This document shows, piece by piece, positions 34,260 to 43,262 of a stretch of DNA of 47,335 nucleotides; the stretch's first letter is position 1; every line of letters starts with the position of its first letter. The DNA is from Betaproteobacteria bacterium (GTDB lineage Bacteria > Pseudomonadota > Gammaproteobacteria > Burkholderiales > CAIKXV01). The translations under genes were made by a program, and so were the position numbers. Under the pieces are notes generated by a model. The model was given only the letters and a program-made list of their open reading frames with translations. It made no database searches and was not told where the DNA came from. The stretch covers positions 1 to 47,335 of the forward strand of contig JAJTHE010000071.1 of assembly GCA_021298815.1 (NCBI GenBank). The letters run 5' to 3'.

Positions 34260-36884
34260 TCAGCCGGCAGCGCGCAGTCGTCCGGCAGCGGACGCACCGG
34301 CCGCGCGGAGCGCCTGTTCCACCGCGGCGACCGTGGCCGGCAGCACGGCATCGAGTTCGCGCATCCAGCGCGCGCCGTCGACGGTGCCCGTGCTGCGTAC
34401 CTCGTGTTCGATCGCCTCGCACAGGGTCCCGAACGCGATGGCGCCGATCGAGAGCGATGCAGACTTGAACGGGTGGGCGGCGAGCCGGGATGCTTCGGCA
34501 TCGCCCGCAGCCAGCGCGGCACGCAGGCCCGTACCGAGTTCGCGCGCGGAATCGAGCCAGGCGGAGAGCACCGATTCGATGAAGGCATCGTCGTCACCGA
34601 CCATTTCGTGCACCACCTGGAGGTCCAGCAGTGCTACGTCGGAAAGCGGAGCGGGGGAGGGCGTCGCTGTCATCGAAAGGGGTTCGCGCGCGGGCGCTGC
34701 ATCGCACTGCCTTGCCGATCCTGCATCAAGGGAAGAAGGCGTGTCTTCATCGGGCGCAGGCATCCATTCGTGCAGGGCGGTGCGCAGTTCGCGCAGGGGT
34801 ATAGGCTTCGTGATGTAGTGGTCCATGCCGGCCGCGCGTGCGCGCGAGGCTTCGCCCTTGAGGGCATTGGCCGTCAGTGCGATCAGCGGGCTGCGTGGCT
34901 TTCCTGACCGTGCCTCGTCGGCGCGGATCGCCGCAGCCAGCGCATAGCCGTCCATCCGTGGCATGTGCAGGTCGGACAGCAGCAGCGCGTAGCGTCCGCT
35001 GTGCCACATGCGCAGCGCCTGCTCGCCGTCCTCGGCGAGTTCCGCAGCGTACCCGAGCATCGCGAGCTGGCGGGTGATCACGGATCGATTGACCGGTTCA
35101 TCCTCCGCGACCAGTATCAGCTGGCGCAGCCCGATCGCCTGCTCTACCGTGGGCGGAACCATGACCGAGCTGATGGTCGAGATGGCGCCTTCCGTGGGTG
35201 CCTTCGGCGAGATGCGGCCGGCTACCAGCGCCGCTGCATCGATCACGGCCTGCCTGCGCAGCAGTTCAAGCCGAACCTCGTTCGGGGCCACCACCCGTGC
35301 CGCATGGTGCCGCCCGCGGCAGATGCGCAGCAGGCGCATGTCGGGCATCGGCTGCGTGGCGGGTGGCGGCCCCGGATACTCGACGCCCTCGCCAGCGACC
35401 AGGACGACCGGCTGGGCAAGCGCCGTTGCCTGCGCGATGGCATCGGCCATGCCCATGGCCGCATGCGCCCGGGCACCGGCCGAGGCCAGCCAGTCGCGGA
35501 TGTCCTGGGCAGGAAGCCCGGCGCCGTCGACAACGACGCAGTCGATGCCGCCGAGGTCGACACTGCCGGGAAGGACCGGTGGCAGCGCGGCTGCCGGGGC
35601 TGCAGCGAGCGGCAGGCGCACCGAGAACGTGGAGCCGATGCCTGGCGTGCTGCGGACATCGATGCTGCCGCCCATCATCTCGGCCAGCCGCCGGCAGATG
35701 ACCAGCCCCAGGCCCGTGCCGCCGAATCGCCGGGTGGTGGAGACCTCGGCCTGGGTGAACGGCGTGAACAGCGTGGCAAGGGTATCCGGTTCTATGCCGA
35801 TTCCGTTGTCGATCACGTCGAAGCGGACCCGGTCTTCGTCCATCTGCAGCCGGAGGTTGACCCGGCCCGGCGTGCCCGGTCGGCCGGCACTGAACTTGAT
35901 CGCGTTGCCGAGCAGGTTGTTCAGGATCTGGCGCAGCCGCGTCGGATCGCTTGTCACGCGCACCGGGACCTGCGGCGCCATGTGCATCCAGAGCATGACT
36001 TCGCGGGCATGGGCCGTCTCGCCCAACGCGTCGCAGATGCCCTCGCACAGCACGGCGAGGTCGATCGATTCTTCTTCCAGGTCGATGCGCCCGGCTTCGA
36101 TCTTCGAGAAGTCGAGCACGTCGTCGAGGATGCGCAGCAGTGCGAGCCCTGACGAATGGATGGTGCGCACGGTGCCGGCCTGCTCTTCGTCGAGCCTGCC
36201 ATGGGCCAGCAACTCGACCATGCCCAGCACGCCGTTCATCGGCGTGCGGATCTCGTGGCTCATGGTGGCGAGGAAGGCGGACTTGGCCTGGTTGGCGGCT
36301 TCCGCTTCGAGGCGCACGGCCTGCAGCCGTCGTATGAGGTCGGCGATGGAGCCGATCGCCACGCGCGAGATCACGATCCAGGCGAGCAACCCCATCAGGC
36401 TGCTGACCAGCGCGAACTGCCCTGCCCGCAGAAGGACGCCCCACGGTTCGGCCTGGAGCACGATCGTTGCCGCGACGATGCCGGAATCGTGGACCGGATG
36501 CCTCACTTCGAGGAAGCGTCCGTCGTCCCATTCGCCTTGGCTGACGACATCCCGTCCACCCGCGTCGAGCAGGCGGATCGCGCTCGTGTTGCCCCGCGCC
36601 ACCACTGCCCTTATGTCGGAAGTCAGCAGGTTCACCGCATCGAGCCAGCCTTCCGGGTCGCGGGTCGCCCGCCTTGACAGCCCCTCCGCCAGCGCTCGAG
36701 CCTCGAGTTCCAGCGCAGCCCGCTGTGCCTGGAAGCCGAAGAACATCTGGGCTGTCGGCAGCGAGACGATGATCAGCAGCGCCAGCAGCCACGCGACCGT
36801 GCGCAAGCGCGTGACGATGCGTAGTGCGTCGGCGTCGGTCTGGATGGCCTCCGTGGCGATGACGGGGCGCAGGAGCGGACGCAT
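34260..36884 (-). CDS. Hybrid sensor histidine kinase with receiver and Hpt domains
   Basis: 874 aa. TM1 about 28-49, a periplasmic loop of about 105 residues, TM2 about 155-174, then HisKA with His210 ([20 protein letters not shown]) and HATPase ([35 protein letters not shown]). A degenerate receiver ([21 protein letters not shown]) lacks the usual acidic residues. A complete receiver follows, with acceptor Asp in [14 protein letters not shown]. The C-terminal Hpt domain has its His in [13 protein letters not shown]. The order resembles BvgS-type phosphorelays, but no response regulator is nearby. The adjacent upstream gene encodes a PstS-like binding protein, a possible sensing partner. Confidence 0.94.
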   Translation of the reverse strand: MRPLLRPVIATEAIQTDADALRIVTRLRTVAWLLALLIIVSLPTAQMFFGFQAQRAALELEARALAEGLSRRATRDPEGWLDAVNLLTSDIRAVVARGNTSAIRLLDAGGRDVVSQGEWDDGRFLEVRHPVHDSGIVAATIVLQAEPWGVLLRAGQFALVSSLMGLLAWIVISRVAIGSIADLIRRLQAVRLEAEAANQAKSAFLATMSHEIRTPMNGVLGMVELLAHGRLDEEQAGTVRTIHSSGLALLRILDDVLDFSKIEAGRIDLEEESIDLAVLCEGICDALGETAHAREVMLWMHMAPQVPVRVTSDPTRLRQILNNLLGNAIKFSAGRPGTPGRVNLRLQMDEDRVRFDVIDNGIGIEPDTLATLFTPFTQAEVSTTRRFGGTGLGLVICRRLAEMMGGSIDVRSTPGIGSTFSVRLPLAAAPAAALPPVLPGSVDLGGIDCVVVDGAGLPAQDIRDWLASAGARAHAAMGMADAIAQATALAQPVVLVAGEGVEYPGPPPATQPMPDMRLLRICRGRHHAARVVAPNEVRLELLRRQAVIDAAALVAGRISPKAPTEGAISTISSVMVPPTVEQAIGLRQLILVAEDEPVNRSVITRQLAMLGYAAELAEDGEQALRMWHSGRYALLLSDLHMPRMDGYALAAAIRADEARSGKPRSPLIALTANALKGEASRARAAGMDHYITKPIPLRELRTALHEWMPAPDEDTPSSLDAGSARQCDAAPAREPLSMTATPSPAPLSDVALLDLQVVHEMVGDDDAFIESVLSAWLDSARELGTGLRAALAAGDAEASRLAAHPFKSASLSIGAIAFGTLCEAIEHEVRSTGTVDGARWMRELDAVLPATVAAVEQALRAAGASAAGRLRAAG

Positions 36885-36911
36885 CGCGGGAGGCCCAGCG
36901 CCGTTTCCGGG

Positions 36912-37847
36912 TCAGGGCGCTGCGTGGCCGGCCGCCGACAGGATCCGCCGGCCCTGGTCGGAGCGCACGAAGTCGATGAACCGCTGTACATGGACGGGCG
37001 GGTTCTGCTGCGAGATCAGGTGCAGCTCCTTGTGGTGCGGGTACTCGCCGTTGGCGAGATTGGCCAGCGTCGGAGCTCTGCCATCGAGCGTGAGCGCCAC
37101 CAGCTGGCGCTTTTCGCTCTCGATCTGGGCAAGCGTCGACGGACCGATGGCACCCGGTGTGGTTTCCAGGATGTCCGCCGCCTCGGTGTCGGTGACGGCA
37201 TCGAGCATGCCGGGCCGCTTGCGCGCGGTTTCGACCGCCAGTGCCATCGAGGACGCGAGCGCCTTGAGCAGATCCATGTCGGTCGAACTGACGAGGCGCA
37301 CCAGCGGCCGTGCGCGCTTGCCGTTCGGAAAGCTGACGCTGCTGCCATCGTAGATTGCCGCCAGCTGGGCAGTGGTCAGCCCGGTGATCCCCAACTGCCG
37401 ACTCAGCGCGATCACGAACGGCGTACGCGCGTAGAGAAACGAGGCGAGCGGGGCCTGCTCGGCCTCCCGTGCGCTGGGTGGGCGGTTCGCCACCGAGATC
37501 GCGAGGCGGCCGTCGATCACGGCCCGGATGCCGCCCGTGGAGCCGATGGCGGGCATAACTTCGACTGGCGTACCCGGGTGGACCCGGCGGTACGCCTGGG
37601 CGAGCAGGATCATCCCTCCCGTGCCGCTGCCGGTACCGCTGATGCGCACCGGATCGGACGCCGCCCTGGCGGCCGGGGGCTGCAGCACGAGTACGAACGT
37701 CACTATGCTCGCTGCCGCAACCAGTGCCGAGACGAGCGGGCGGAACCTGGGAGCCGGTTCATGGACGACCGAAGGGTCGCCCCGGTTGACCGGCACCCCT
37801 GCGGCGGCCACTATAGGAACGCATCCCGAAACGCGACGCCTCCTCAT
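36912..37847 (-). CDS. PstS-like periplasmic substrate-binding protein
   Basis: About 311 aa from ATG 37847. A hydrophobic signal segment RPLVSALVAAASIVTFVLVLQ ends near AARAASDP. The mature part has the phosphate-type motif ISGTGSGTGGMILLAQAYRRVHPGTPVEVMPAIGSTGGIRAV and later QLAAIYDGSSVSFPNGKRARPLVR and GAIGPSTLAQIESEKR. The start is uncertain: the signal follows a long basic N-region and a GTG about 25 codons in could be real. No pst permease genes are present. It lies 27 nt upstream of the hybrid kinase on the same strand, so it may deliver a ligand to that sensor rather than to a transporter. Confidence 0.82.
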   Translation of the reverse strand: MRRRRVSGCVPIVAAAGVPVNRGDPSVVHEPAPRFRPLVSALVAAASIVTFVLVLQPPAARAASDPVRISGTGSGTGGMILLAQAYRRVHPGTPVEVMPAIGSTGGIRAVIDGRLAISVANRPPSAREAEQAPLASFLYARTPFVIALSRQLGITGLTTAQLAAIYDGSSVSFPNGKRARPLVRLVSSTDMDLLKALASSMALAVETARKRPGMLDAVTDTEAADILETTPGAIGPSTLAQIESEKRQLVALTLDGRAPTLANLANGEYPHHKELHLISQQNPPVHVQRFIDFVRSDQGRRILSAAGHAAP

Positions 37848-37998
37848 GCCCCGCGACGGGCAAGGTCGATCCGGTTGATGATGCAATCTCATGCCTGCAG
37901 GCGTTCCGAGTCCGTGGCGGTTGGTTGAACTGCTGATCAGGTTGAAGATCGGCAGGAAGCCTGATTTCTTTATGACCACATGTGAAGATTGTCAGCCC

Positions 37999-38988
37999 AT
38001 GAAAGAAGAACCATCGGGACGCCGGCGACTCATTGCAGTGGGTGCCGGTGTCGTGGCCACCCTGTCTGCGGCGACAGTGCGTGCCCAGGGCGTTCCGGCA
38101 CGGACGCCGCCGGGTCCGCCCGTGTGGCTGGACCTCGACCAGGCGCAGCTCGATGCAGCCTACGACCAGAGCCGCTATGCACCGAACCAGCCGCTGGTCA
38201 CGAAGCGCTATGCGATCAACAGTGCCGCGGTGCGCGCCCGCCTGGGAAACCCCCAGCGCTTCGGCTACGGGCCGACCGCGATCGAATCGGTCGACGTGTA
38301 TGCCGCCCGGCGCACCGATGCGCCAGTGCATGTATTCATCCATGGCGGGGCATGGCGCGCCGGCCTGGCGCGCGACTATGCGTTCGCAGCCGAACTGTTC
38401 GTCGAGGCCGGCGTGCACCTCGTGGTGCCCGATTTCCTCTGGGTGCAGGACGCCGGCGGCAGCCTGATGCCGATGGCCGACCAGGTGCGCAGGTCCCTCG
38501 CCTGGGTGTATCGCAACGCACGGCGCTTCGGCGGCAATCCCGACCGGATCTACGTGTCCGGGCACTCCTCGGGCGGCCACCTGGCGGGCGTCCTGCTCAC
38601 CACCGACTGGCCCGGGCAGTTCGGCCTGCCTGCAGACGTGATCAAGGGCGGGCTGTGCTGCAGCGGCATCTTCGACCTGCGGCCGGTGCGGCTGTCCGCG
38701 CGCAGCAACTACGTGAAGTTCACCGACGAGATGGAGGAGGCGCTCAGCCCGCAACGGCATATCCGCCACCTGAATGCCCCGCTGGTGCTGGCCTACGGCA
38801 CGCTCGAGACGCCCGAGTTCCAGCGCCAGTCGCGCGACTTCGCGGCGGCGGTGAAGGCTGCGGGCAAGCCGGTCGAACTGCTGGTCGGCGAGGGCTACAA
38901 CCATTTCGAGATCCTCGAGACGCTGGCGAGCCCGTACGGACTGCTGGGCCGGGCAGCACTGGCGCAGATCAGCCGAGGGGCGTCCTGA
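37999..38988 (+). CDS. Exported alpha/beta hydrolase, arylformamidase/esterase-like
   Basis: 329 aa from ATG 37999 (an ATG at 37972 is also in frame). The N-terminus GRRRLIAVGAGVVATLSAAT ends VRAQG, a twin-arginine-like export signal. The hydrolase core has the oxyanion motif VFIHGGAWRAG, nucleophile elbow VSGHSSGGHLAG, an acid region near VLAYGTLETPEF and the catalytic His in EGYNHFEILE. The HGGxW and GHSSGGH pair is typical of kynurenine formamidase-like and carboxylesterase families. Substrate unknown. The MFS permease gene starts 11 nt after its stop. Confidence 0.88.
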   Translation: MKEEPSGRRRLIAVGAGVVATLSAATVRAQGVPARTPPGPPVWLDLDQAQLDAAYDQSRYAPNQPLVTKRYAINSAAVRARLGNPQRFGYGPTAIESVDVYAARRTDAPVHVFIHGGAWRAGLARDYAFAAELFVEAGVHLVVPDFLWVQDAGGSLMPMADQVRRSLAWVYRNARRFGGNPDRIYVSGHSSGGHLAGVLLTTDWPGQFGLPADVIKGGLCCSGIFDLRPVRLSARSNYVKFTDEMEEALSPQRHIRHLNAPLVLAYGTLETPEFQRQSRDFAAAVKAAGKPVELLVGEGYNHFEILETLASPYGLLGRAALAQISRGAS

Positions 38989-38999
38989 CGCCGGCCCCG

Positions 39000-40193
39000 G
39001 TGGTGGAACATGCTTCGAAGGTCGGTGTCGCCACGGCGGTGAGCGTTGCGTTCGCCGTGCAGGCGGGGGTCGCCCTGGTGATCTTCGCGCCGCCGGTGCT
39101 GGCCCCTGCGGCCACGCGCACCATGGGACTCGACCCGTCCACCGTCGGCGTCTTCACCTCGATCGTCTACGTGTTCGCGGCGATCGCCGCGCTCTCCAGC
39201 GCGCGCCCGGTGGCCGCGCTCGGCGCATTGCGCGCAAGCCAGGTGTGCCTGCTGATGTGCGCGGCGGGCATCTGCCTGGTCGCCACCGCGTCGCTTCCGC
39301 TTGCGCTGCTGGGTGCCGCGCTGCTCGGCCTGGGTTACGGACCCGTCACGCCGTCCTCGGCGATCATCTTGGTCTCGACGCTGCCCGCGCGCTACCGCTC
39401 GCTCGGCTTCTCGGTGAAGCAGACCGGCGTGCCGGTGGGGGCCGGTGCCTGCGGACTGGCGATCCCGGCGCTGGTCGCCGCCTTCGACTGGCAGGTCGCG
39501 GCGTACGTGCTCGCCGCGACCGTCGTCGCCGGGGCCGTGCTGTGCCAGCCGCTGCAGCGGGACTTCGACGAAGGCGTGCGCGGCAGCGGTCCGTCGGCGA
39601 GCACTTCGCCGCTGGGTTCGCTCGCGCTGGTGTGGCGCCTGCCCAGGCTGCGCGAGCTGGCCATCGGCTCGTTCGTGTTCGCCGGCATCCAGATGTGCGT
39701 GGTGACCTACCTCGTGGTGTTCCTCACCGAGACCGGCCTCGGGCTCGGGCAGGCCGGGCTCGCGATGACCTGTGCGATGGTCGGCGGCCTGGTCGGGCGC
39801 ATCGGCTGGGGCTGGGTCGCGGACAACCTGCTCGCACCGCGGCGCACGCTCGCGCTGGTCAGCCTGCTGATGGGCATCACCTCGCTCGGCCTGGCGGCGG
39901 TCACGCAGTCATGGCCGATGCTCGCCGTGCTCGCGCTGTCTGTCGCGGCCGGGCTGTCGTCGATCGCATGGAATGGCGTCTACCTCGCCGAGGTGGCGCA
40001 TCGTGCACCCTCGGGAATGGCGACCGCAGCCACGGGAGGCACCATGTTCTGCACCTACGCCGGCGTGGTGGTCTGGCCGGCGGTGTTCTTCGTCGCACAT
40101 TCGGCCAGCGGCAACTATGTCGCCTCGTTCATCCTGGTCGGCGTGCTCGGCCTCGCGGGTGCCGGCATGTTCATGCGCCGGTCGCCCGACTGA
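39000..40193 (+). CDS. MFS transporter
   Basis: 397 aa with about 12 membrane helices. Helix 1 begins near residue 10 (VGVATAVSVAFAVQAGVALVIFAPPVLA). The MFS loop between TM8 and TM9 reads GRIGWGWVADNLLAPRRTLAL. It resembles organic-anion importers of the CynX/NarK-like type, but the substrate cannot be read. GTG 39000 is chosen; GTG 39003 and CTG 38985 are alternatives. It lies 11 nt after the exported hydrolase gene, so import of that enzyme's product is a reasonable guess. Confidence 0.88.
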   Translation: MVEHASKVGVATAVSVAFAVQAGVALVIFAPPVLAPAATRTMGLDPSTVGVFTSIVYVFAAIAALSSARPVAALGALRASQVCLLMCAAGICLVATASLPLALLGAALLGLGYGPVTPSSAIILVSTLPARYRSLGFSVKQTGVPVGAGACGLAIPALVAAFDWQVAAYVLAATVVAGAVLCQPLQRDFDEGVRGSGPSASTSPLGSLALVWRLPRLRELAIGSFVFAGIQMCVVTYLVVFLTETGLGLGQAGLAMTCAMVGGLVGRIGWGWVADNLLAPRRTLALVSLLMGITSLGLAAVTQSWPMLAVLALSVAAGLSSIAWNGVYLAEVAHRAPSGMATAATGGTMFCTYAGVVVWPAVFFVAHSASGNYVASFILVGVLGLAGAGMFMRRSPD

Positions 40194-40201
40194 AAAAGAA
40201 A

Positions 40202-40310
40202 GAGCGGACGTGGCTGGCTTGGAGGCAGTCACGTCCGCTCGATGCGGCCTGGCCGAGGGGGGCCGTCCAGGCCGCTTTCCCGCAGGCAGCACCCGTTACG
40301 GATGCTGCCT
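40202..40310. terminator. Three consecutive hairpins in a convergent intergenic gap
   Basis: Three perfect stems follow each other: 11 bp (GAGCGGACGTG 40202-40212 with 40230-40240), 9 bp (GCGGCCTGG 40244-40252 with 40267-40275, then TTT) and 8 bp (AGGCAGCA 40284-40291 with 40303-40310). They fill the gap between the convergent MFS gene and the small Ala/Pro-rich gene, and should stop transcription from both sides. Confidence 0.75.
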
Positions 40311-40321
40311 TCACCGCTCGA

Positions 40322-40633
40322 TCACTTCTTGCCGGTTTCGGGCGTTGCCTTCTTCGCATCGGCCTTCGGCTCGGCTTTCGCGCCGCCGTTGGTCGCCTTC
40401 GGGGCGGCCTTCGTCTCGGCGACCGGCGTGGTCGCGGGCTTGGCCGGTGCCTTGGTCGATGCCGACGGGGTCGCCGGCGTCGCGGGCGCGGCCGCGGTGG
40501 CCGGGGTCGCCGGGGTCGCCGGCGCAGCAGCTGCCGGGCTCTTCGCGGGGGCCGACGGGGCGGCGGTGGTCTGTGCAACTGCGTTGCCTGCAACGAACAG
40601 GCCGGCGATCAGCATCGTCACGATTTTGCTCAT
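40322..40633 (-). CDS. Small secreted Ala/Pro/Lys-rich protein
   Basis: 103 aa from ATG 40633 (AAGGAGAGGA upstream). A clear signal peptide (IVTMLIAGLFVAGNAVAQ) precedes a low-complexity mature chain of Ala-Pro-Thr repeats (PATPATPATAAAPATPATP) turning Lys-rich toward the end (KAEPKADAKKATPETGKK). It contains no Cys or aromatic residues after the signal. Such chains are probably unfolded spacers or histone H1-like envelope proteins; function is unknown. Confidence 0.75.
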   Translation of the reverse strand: MSKIVTMLIAGLFVAGNAVAQTTAAPSAPAKSPAAAAPATPATPATAAAPATPATPSASTKAPAKPATTPVAETKAAPKATNGGAKAEPKADAKKATPETGKK

Positions 40634-40858
40634 GGTGTTCGTCCTCTCCTTGGATGACACAGATGACCTGTGTTGAGTCGAATAACGGGGCCCGGGGAGG
40701 CGCGTTGACGATCTGCACGGAACTATAAATTTGCGTGGTGGGCTCCGGATGCGTCAACCGTCGTGCATGGATCGCGTTTCGCGCGCGGCGCGGGCCGGAC
40801 GCGTTCGGCGCGGTGGCGGTAAGCTCTGCAATCCGCATCCATCCCACCCGGACCCATC

Positions 40859-43183
40859 GTGAACGATTCCAGCGTGACTCCCTTCCGCCTAGAAGAGGCG
40901 ACGATCGACGAGATGCAGCAGGCCATCCGCGATGGCCGCACCACCTGCGTGAAGGTGGTCGAGCACTACCTGAGGCGGGTGCGCGCGTTCAACGGCGTGT
41001 CGAGCATGCTGATCACCGAGCATGGTGCGGACGTCGCGCCTGCCGCGGGTACCGTGCGCGGCGGCACGCCGCTGGCATTCCCGGCGAAGACGATGAAGGC
41101 CTCCGACTGGCTGCCCGACCTCGACAGGTACAAGGGCCCGCCGATCGAGTTCGGACGCATGGAGGCCACCGCATCCGATCCCGGCGTCGTGCAGCAGTAC
41201 GGCATGATCGCGGGCATCCCCGATGCAGGGCAGGTGAACGCACTGTCGACGATAAACATCCGTGGCGAACGTTCGGTCACCTGCAAGGGCGACTTCGATC
41301 GCCATCCGTCGCTCGGCCCGCTGCCGCCCGGTGCGCCGCCGATGTGCGACGAGTTCCGCCACCAGCCCGACGCGCTGGAGCGCGCGGCCGAACTCGATGC
41401 GCAGTACGGCCGCAACCCGGACCTCGAGAAGATGCCGATGTACGGCGTGGTGTTCTCGTTCAAGGATCCGTTCGACACGAAGGACATGCGCTCGACCGGC
41501 GGCGGGGATACCCGCTACGACATCGACGTGCCGGCGCGCGACCATGTGCTGGTCGACCAGCTGCGCGCGAAGGGCGCGATCATCTTCGCCAAGGCGGTGT
41601 GCACCGAATACAACGGACGTGCCGCGGACCCGGGCGGACGGCACAGGATGCTCAAGGTGCTGCCGTCCACCATCGGCTACCAGCGCAGCACCTGGGGCGG
41701 CAACCCGTCCAACCCGTACGACACGACGCGCTCGGGTTCCCTCGGCTCCAGTTCCGGGTCCGGCGTGTCGGTCAGCACGAACATGGTGATGGCGAGCCTG
41801 GGCGAGGAGACGCGGGCCTCGTGCCGAGGTCCGTCCAACCACAACTCGGTGGCGCTGATCCTGCCGCACAAGTCGATGATCGGCTTCGATGGCGGCGCGA
41901 TCGGCGTGGACATCTATGTCGACCGCACCGGCATCCTGTGCCGTGCGCTCGGCGACTGCGCGAAGGTGCTCGATGCGCTGAAGGATCCCGAGCGCGGCTA
42001 CTACGACCCGCGCGACGAATGGTCCACCGTGCCGCGCTCGGCCATCGTCGCCGGCGGCTATGCCAGGCATGCGCAGGGCAAGGGCACGCCCGGGGCGCTG
42101 GCGGGCATGCGCCTGGGCGTGATCCGCGAGTCGATGGTGTATCCGCGTGGCTCGAAGAGCGAGCAGCCGATCGTCGAGGCCGCCTGCGCCGAGATCAAGT
42201 CGGTGCTCGGGCGACACCTCGGCGCGACGCTGGTCGAGTCGGGCGACCCGCTGTGGACGCCGGACGCCGAATGCGAGCAGATGACGGTGGACTTCCGCCG
42301 CGCGCTCGCGCGCATGGTGCCGGTGCTGATGCCAGACCTGCTGTTCCGCCTGGGCGCCGACGGGCTGCCGCTGTTCCGCGAGTTTGCCGAGTCGATCGTG
42401 CGCACCGAGTTCCAGCCGGGCAAGTTCTTCGGCTCCGGTTCGATGCAGCCGATCGACTACTTCGTGAAGCTGGCCGAAGGGCTGGTGCCTGCGCCGTCGA
42501 ACCTCGACGTACCGACCGTGCAGCAGCAGGACATGGCGATGGCCTTCCGCTACCACCTGACGCAGTACCTCACGCGGCGCGCGGCCGACTGGAAGGCACG
42601 CGGCCACGCCGAGTCGGTGGTTGACTTCCCGACGCTCAACGCGCGCACCAAGTTCTGGGGCGACGACCAGCGTGCCTGGTTCGCGAACTGGGAAGAGGTC
42701 GCCGACATGCGCAACCCGCTGGGGCAGCGCCAGGGCATCAACGAGCGGATCATGCTGCGCGAGCTGCTGCGCCGGGTCGACATGATGGTGATGTACGAGA
42801 ACCGCCTCGACGCGCTGGTGCGCCTGCATTCGCCCTATCCGCCGGCGAAGATCGGCGGCGCGGGACAGCCCGGCATCTGGCAGAACCTGCGTCCGGAATC
42901 GCTGAACGGCCCGAACGCCGGCCTGACCGAGGTGCTGGTCCCGGCGGGCTATGTCACGACCGTCTACGACCCGGAGTTCCGGCTCAGCGAAGACGGCACG
43001 CGCTACGATCCGGTGCGCTCGGACCGTGCGCAGCAGGTGGCTGCCCCGGGCATGCCGTTCTCGCTGGTGTTCCGCTGCGAGCCGGGCCGAGAGGACGTGC
43101 TGCTCGAGGTGGCGTCGTCCTACGAGGCCGCGTCGAAGCGGCGGGTGCCACCGCCGGCCTTCCCGCCGCTGCCGGTGGCCTGA
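40859..43183 (+). CDS. Oversized amidase-signature family protein
   Basis: 774 aa from GTG 40859; most family members have about 450-520 aa. The catalytic triad can be placed: Lys202 in VVFSFKDPFDTKD, the Gly/Ser-rich cis-Ser loop SGSLGSSSGSGVSVS (about 292-306) and nucleophile Ser321 in EETRASCRGPSNH. The catalytic Lys normally sits near residue 80, so about 120 extra residues precede it. The C-terminal part (RAWFANWEEVADMRNPLGQRQGINERIMLRELLRRVDMMVMYENRLDAL) is family-like and long. No signal peptide, so it is cytoplasmic. Hydrolysis of an amide is expected; substrate unknown. Confidence 0.82.
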   Translation: MNDSSVTPFRLEEATIDEMQQAIRDGRTTCVKVVEHYLRRVRAFNGVSSMLITEHGADVAPAAGTVRGGTPLAFPAKTMKASDWLPDLDRYKGPPIEFGRMEATASDPGVVQQYGMIAGIPDAGQVNALSTINIRGERSVTCKGDFDRHPSLGPLPPGAPPMCDEFRHQPDALERAAELDAQYGRNPDLEKMPMYGVVFSFKDPFDTKDMRSTGGGDTRYDIDVPARDHVLVDQLRAKGAIIFAKAVCTEYNGRAADPGGRHRMLKVLPSTIGYQRSTWGGNPSNPYDTTRSGSLGSSSGSGVSVSTNMVMASLGEETRASCRGPSNHNSVALILPHKSMIGFDGGAIGVDIYVDRTGILCRALGDCAKVLDALKDPERGYYDPRDEWSTVPRSAIVAGGYARHAQGKGTPGALAGMRLGVIRESMVYPRGSKSEQPIVEAACAEIKSVLGRHLGATLVESGDPLWTPDAECEQMTVDFRRALARMVPVLMPDLLFRLGADGLPLFREFAESIVRTEFQPGKFFGSGSMQPIDYFVKLAEGLVPAPSNLDVPTVQQQDMAMAFRYHLTQYLTRRAADWKARGHAESVVDFPTLNARTKFWGDDQRAWFANWEEVADMRNPLGQRQGINERIMLRELLRRVDMMVMYENRLDALVRLHSPYPPAKIGGAGQPGIWQNLRPESLNGPNAGLTEVLVPAGYVTTVYDPEFRLSEDGTRYDPVRSDRAQQVAAPGMPFSLVFRCEPGREDVLLEVASSYEAASKRRVPPPAFPPLPVA

Positions 43184-43185
43184 CC

Positions 43186-43207
43186 CGGGCCGGGTCGATC
43201 CGGCCCG
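43186..43207. terminator. GC hairpin between convergent amidase and Bug genes
   Basis: CGGGCCGG / CCGGCCCG, an 8-bp perfect stem (43186-43193 with 43200-43207) with loop GTCGAT, begins right after the amidase stop. It has no T-run. Confidence 0.55.
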
Positions 43208-43262
43208 GCGTCGCGGGGCGACACGCCCTGCAGCGCAGGGGCCGGCCTGCCGGGCGGGTCGG

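Noticed and set aside
40705..40731. TTGACG followed by TATAAAT as a sigma-70 promoter for the amidase gene
   Set aside because: The spacer is only about 13 nt, too short for a standard promoter, so it was not listed.
40735..42829. Long frames on both strands overlapping the amidase gene
   Set aside because: Only the frame from 40859 carries the amidase Lys-Ser-Ser motifs; the others are shadows.
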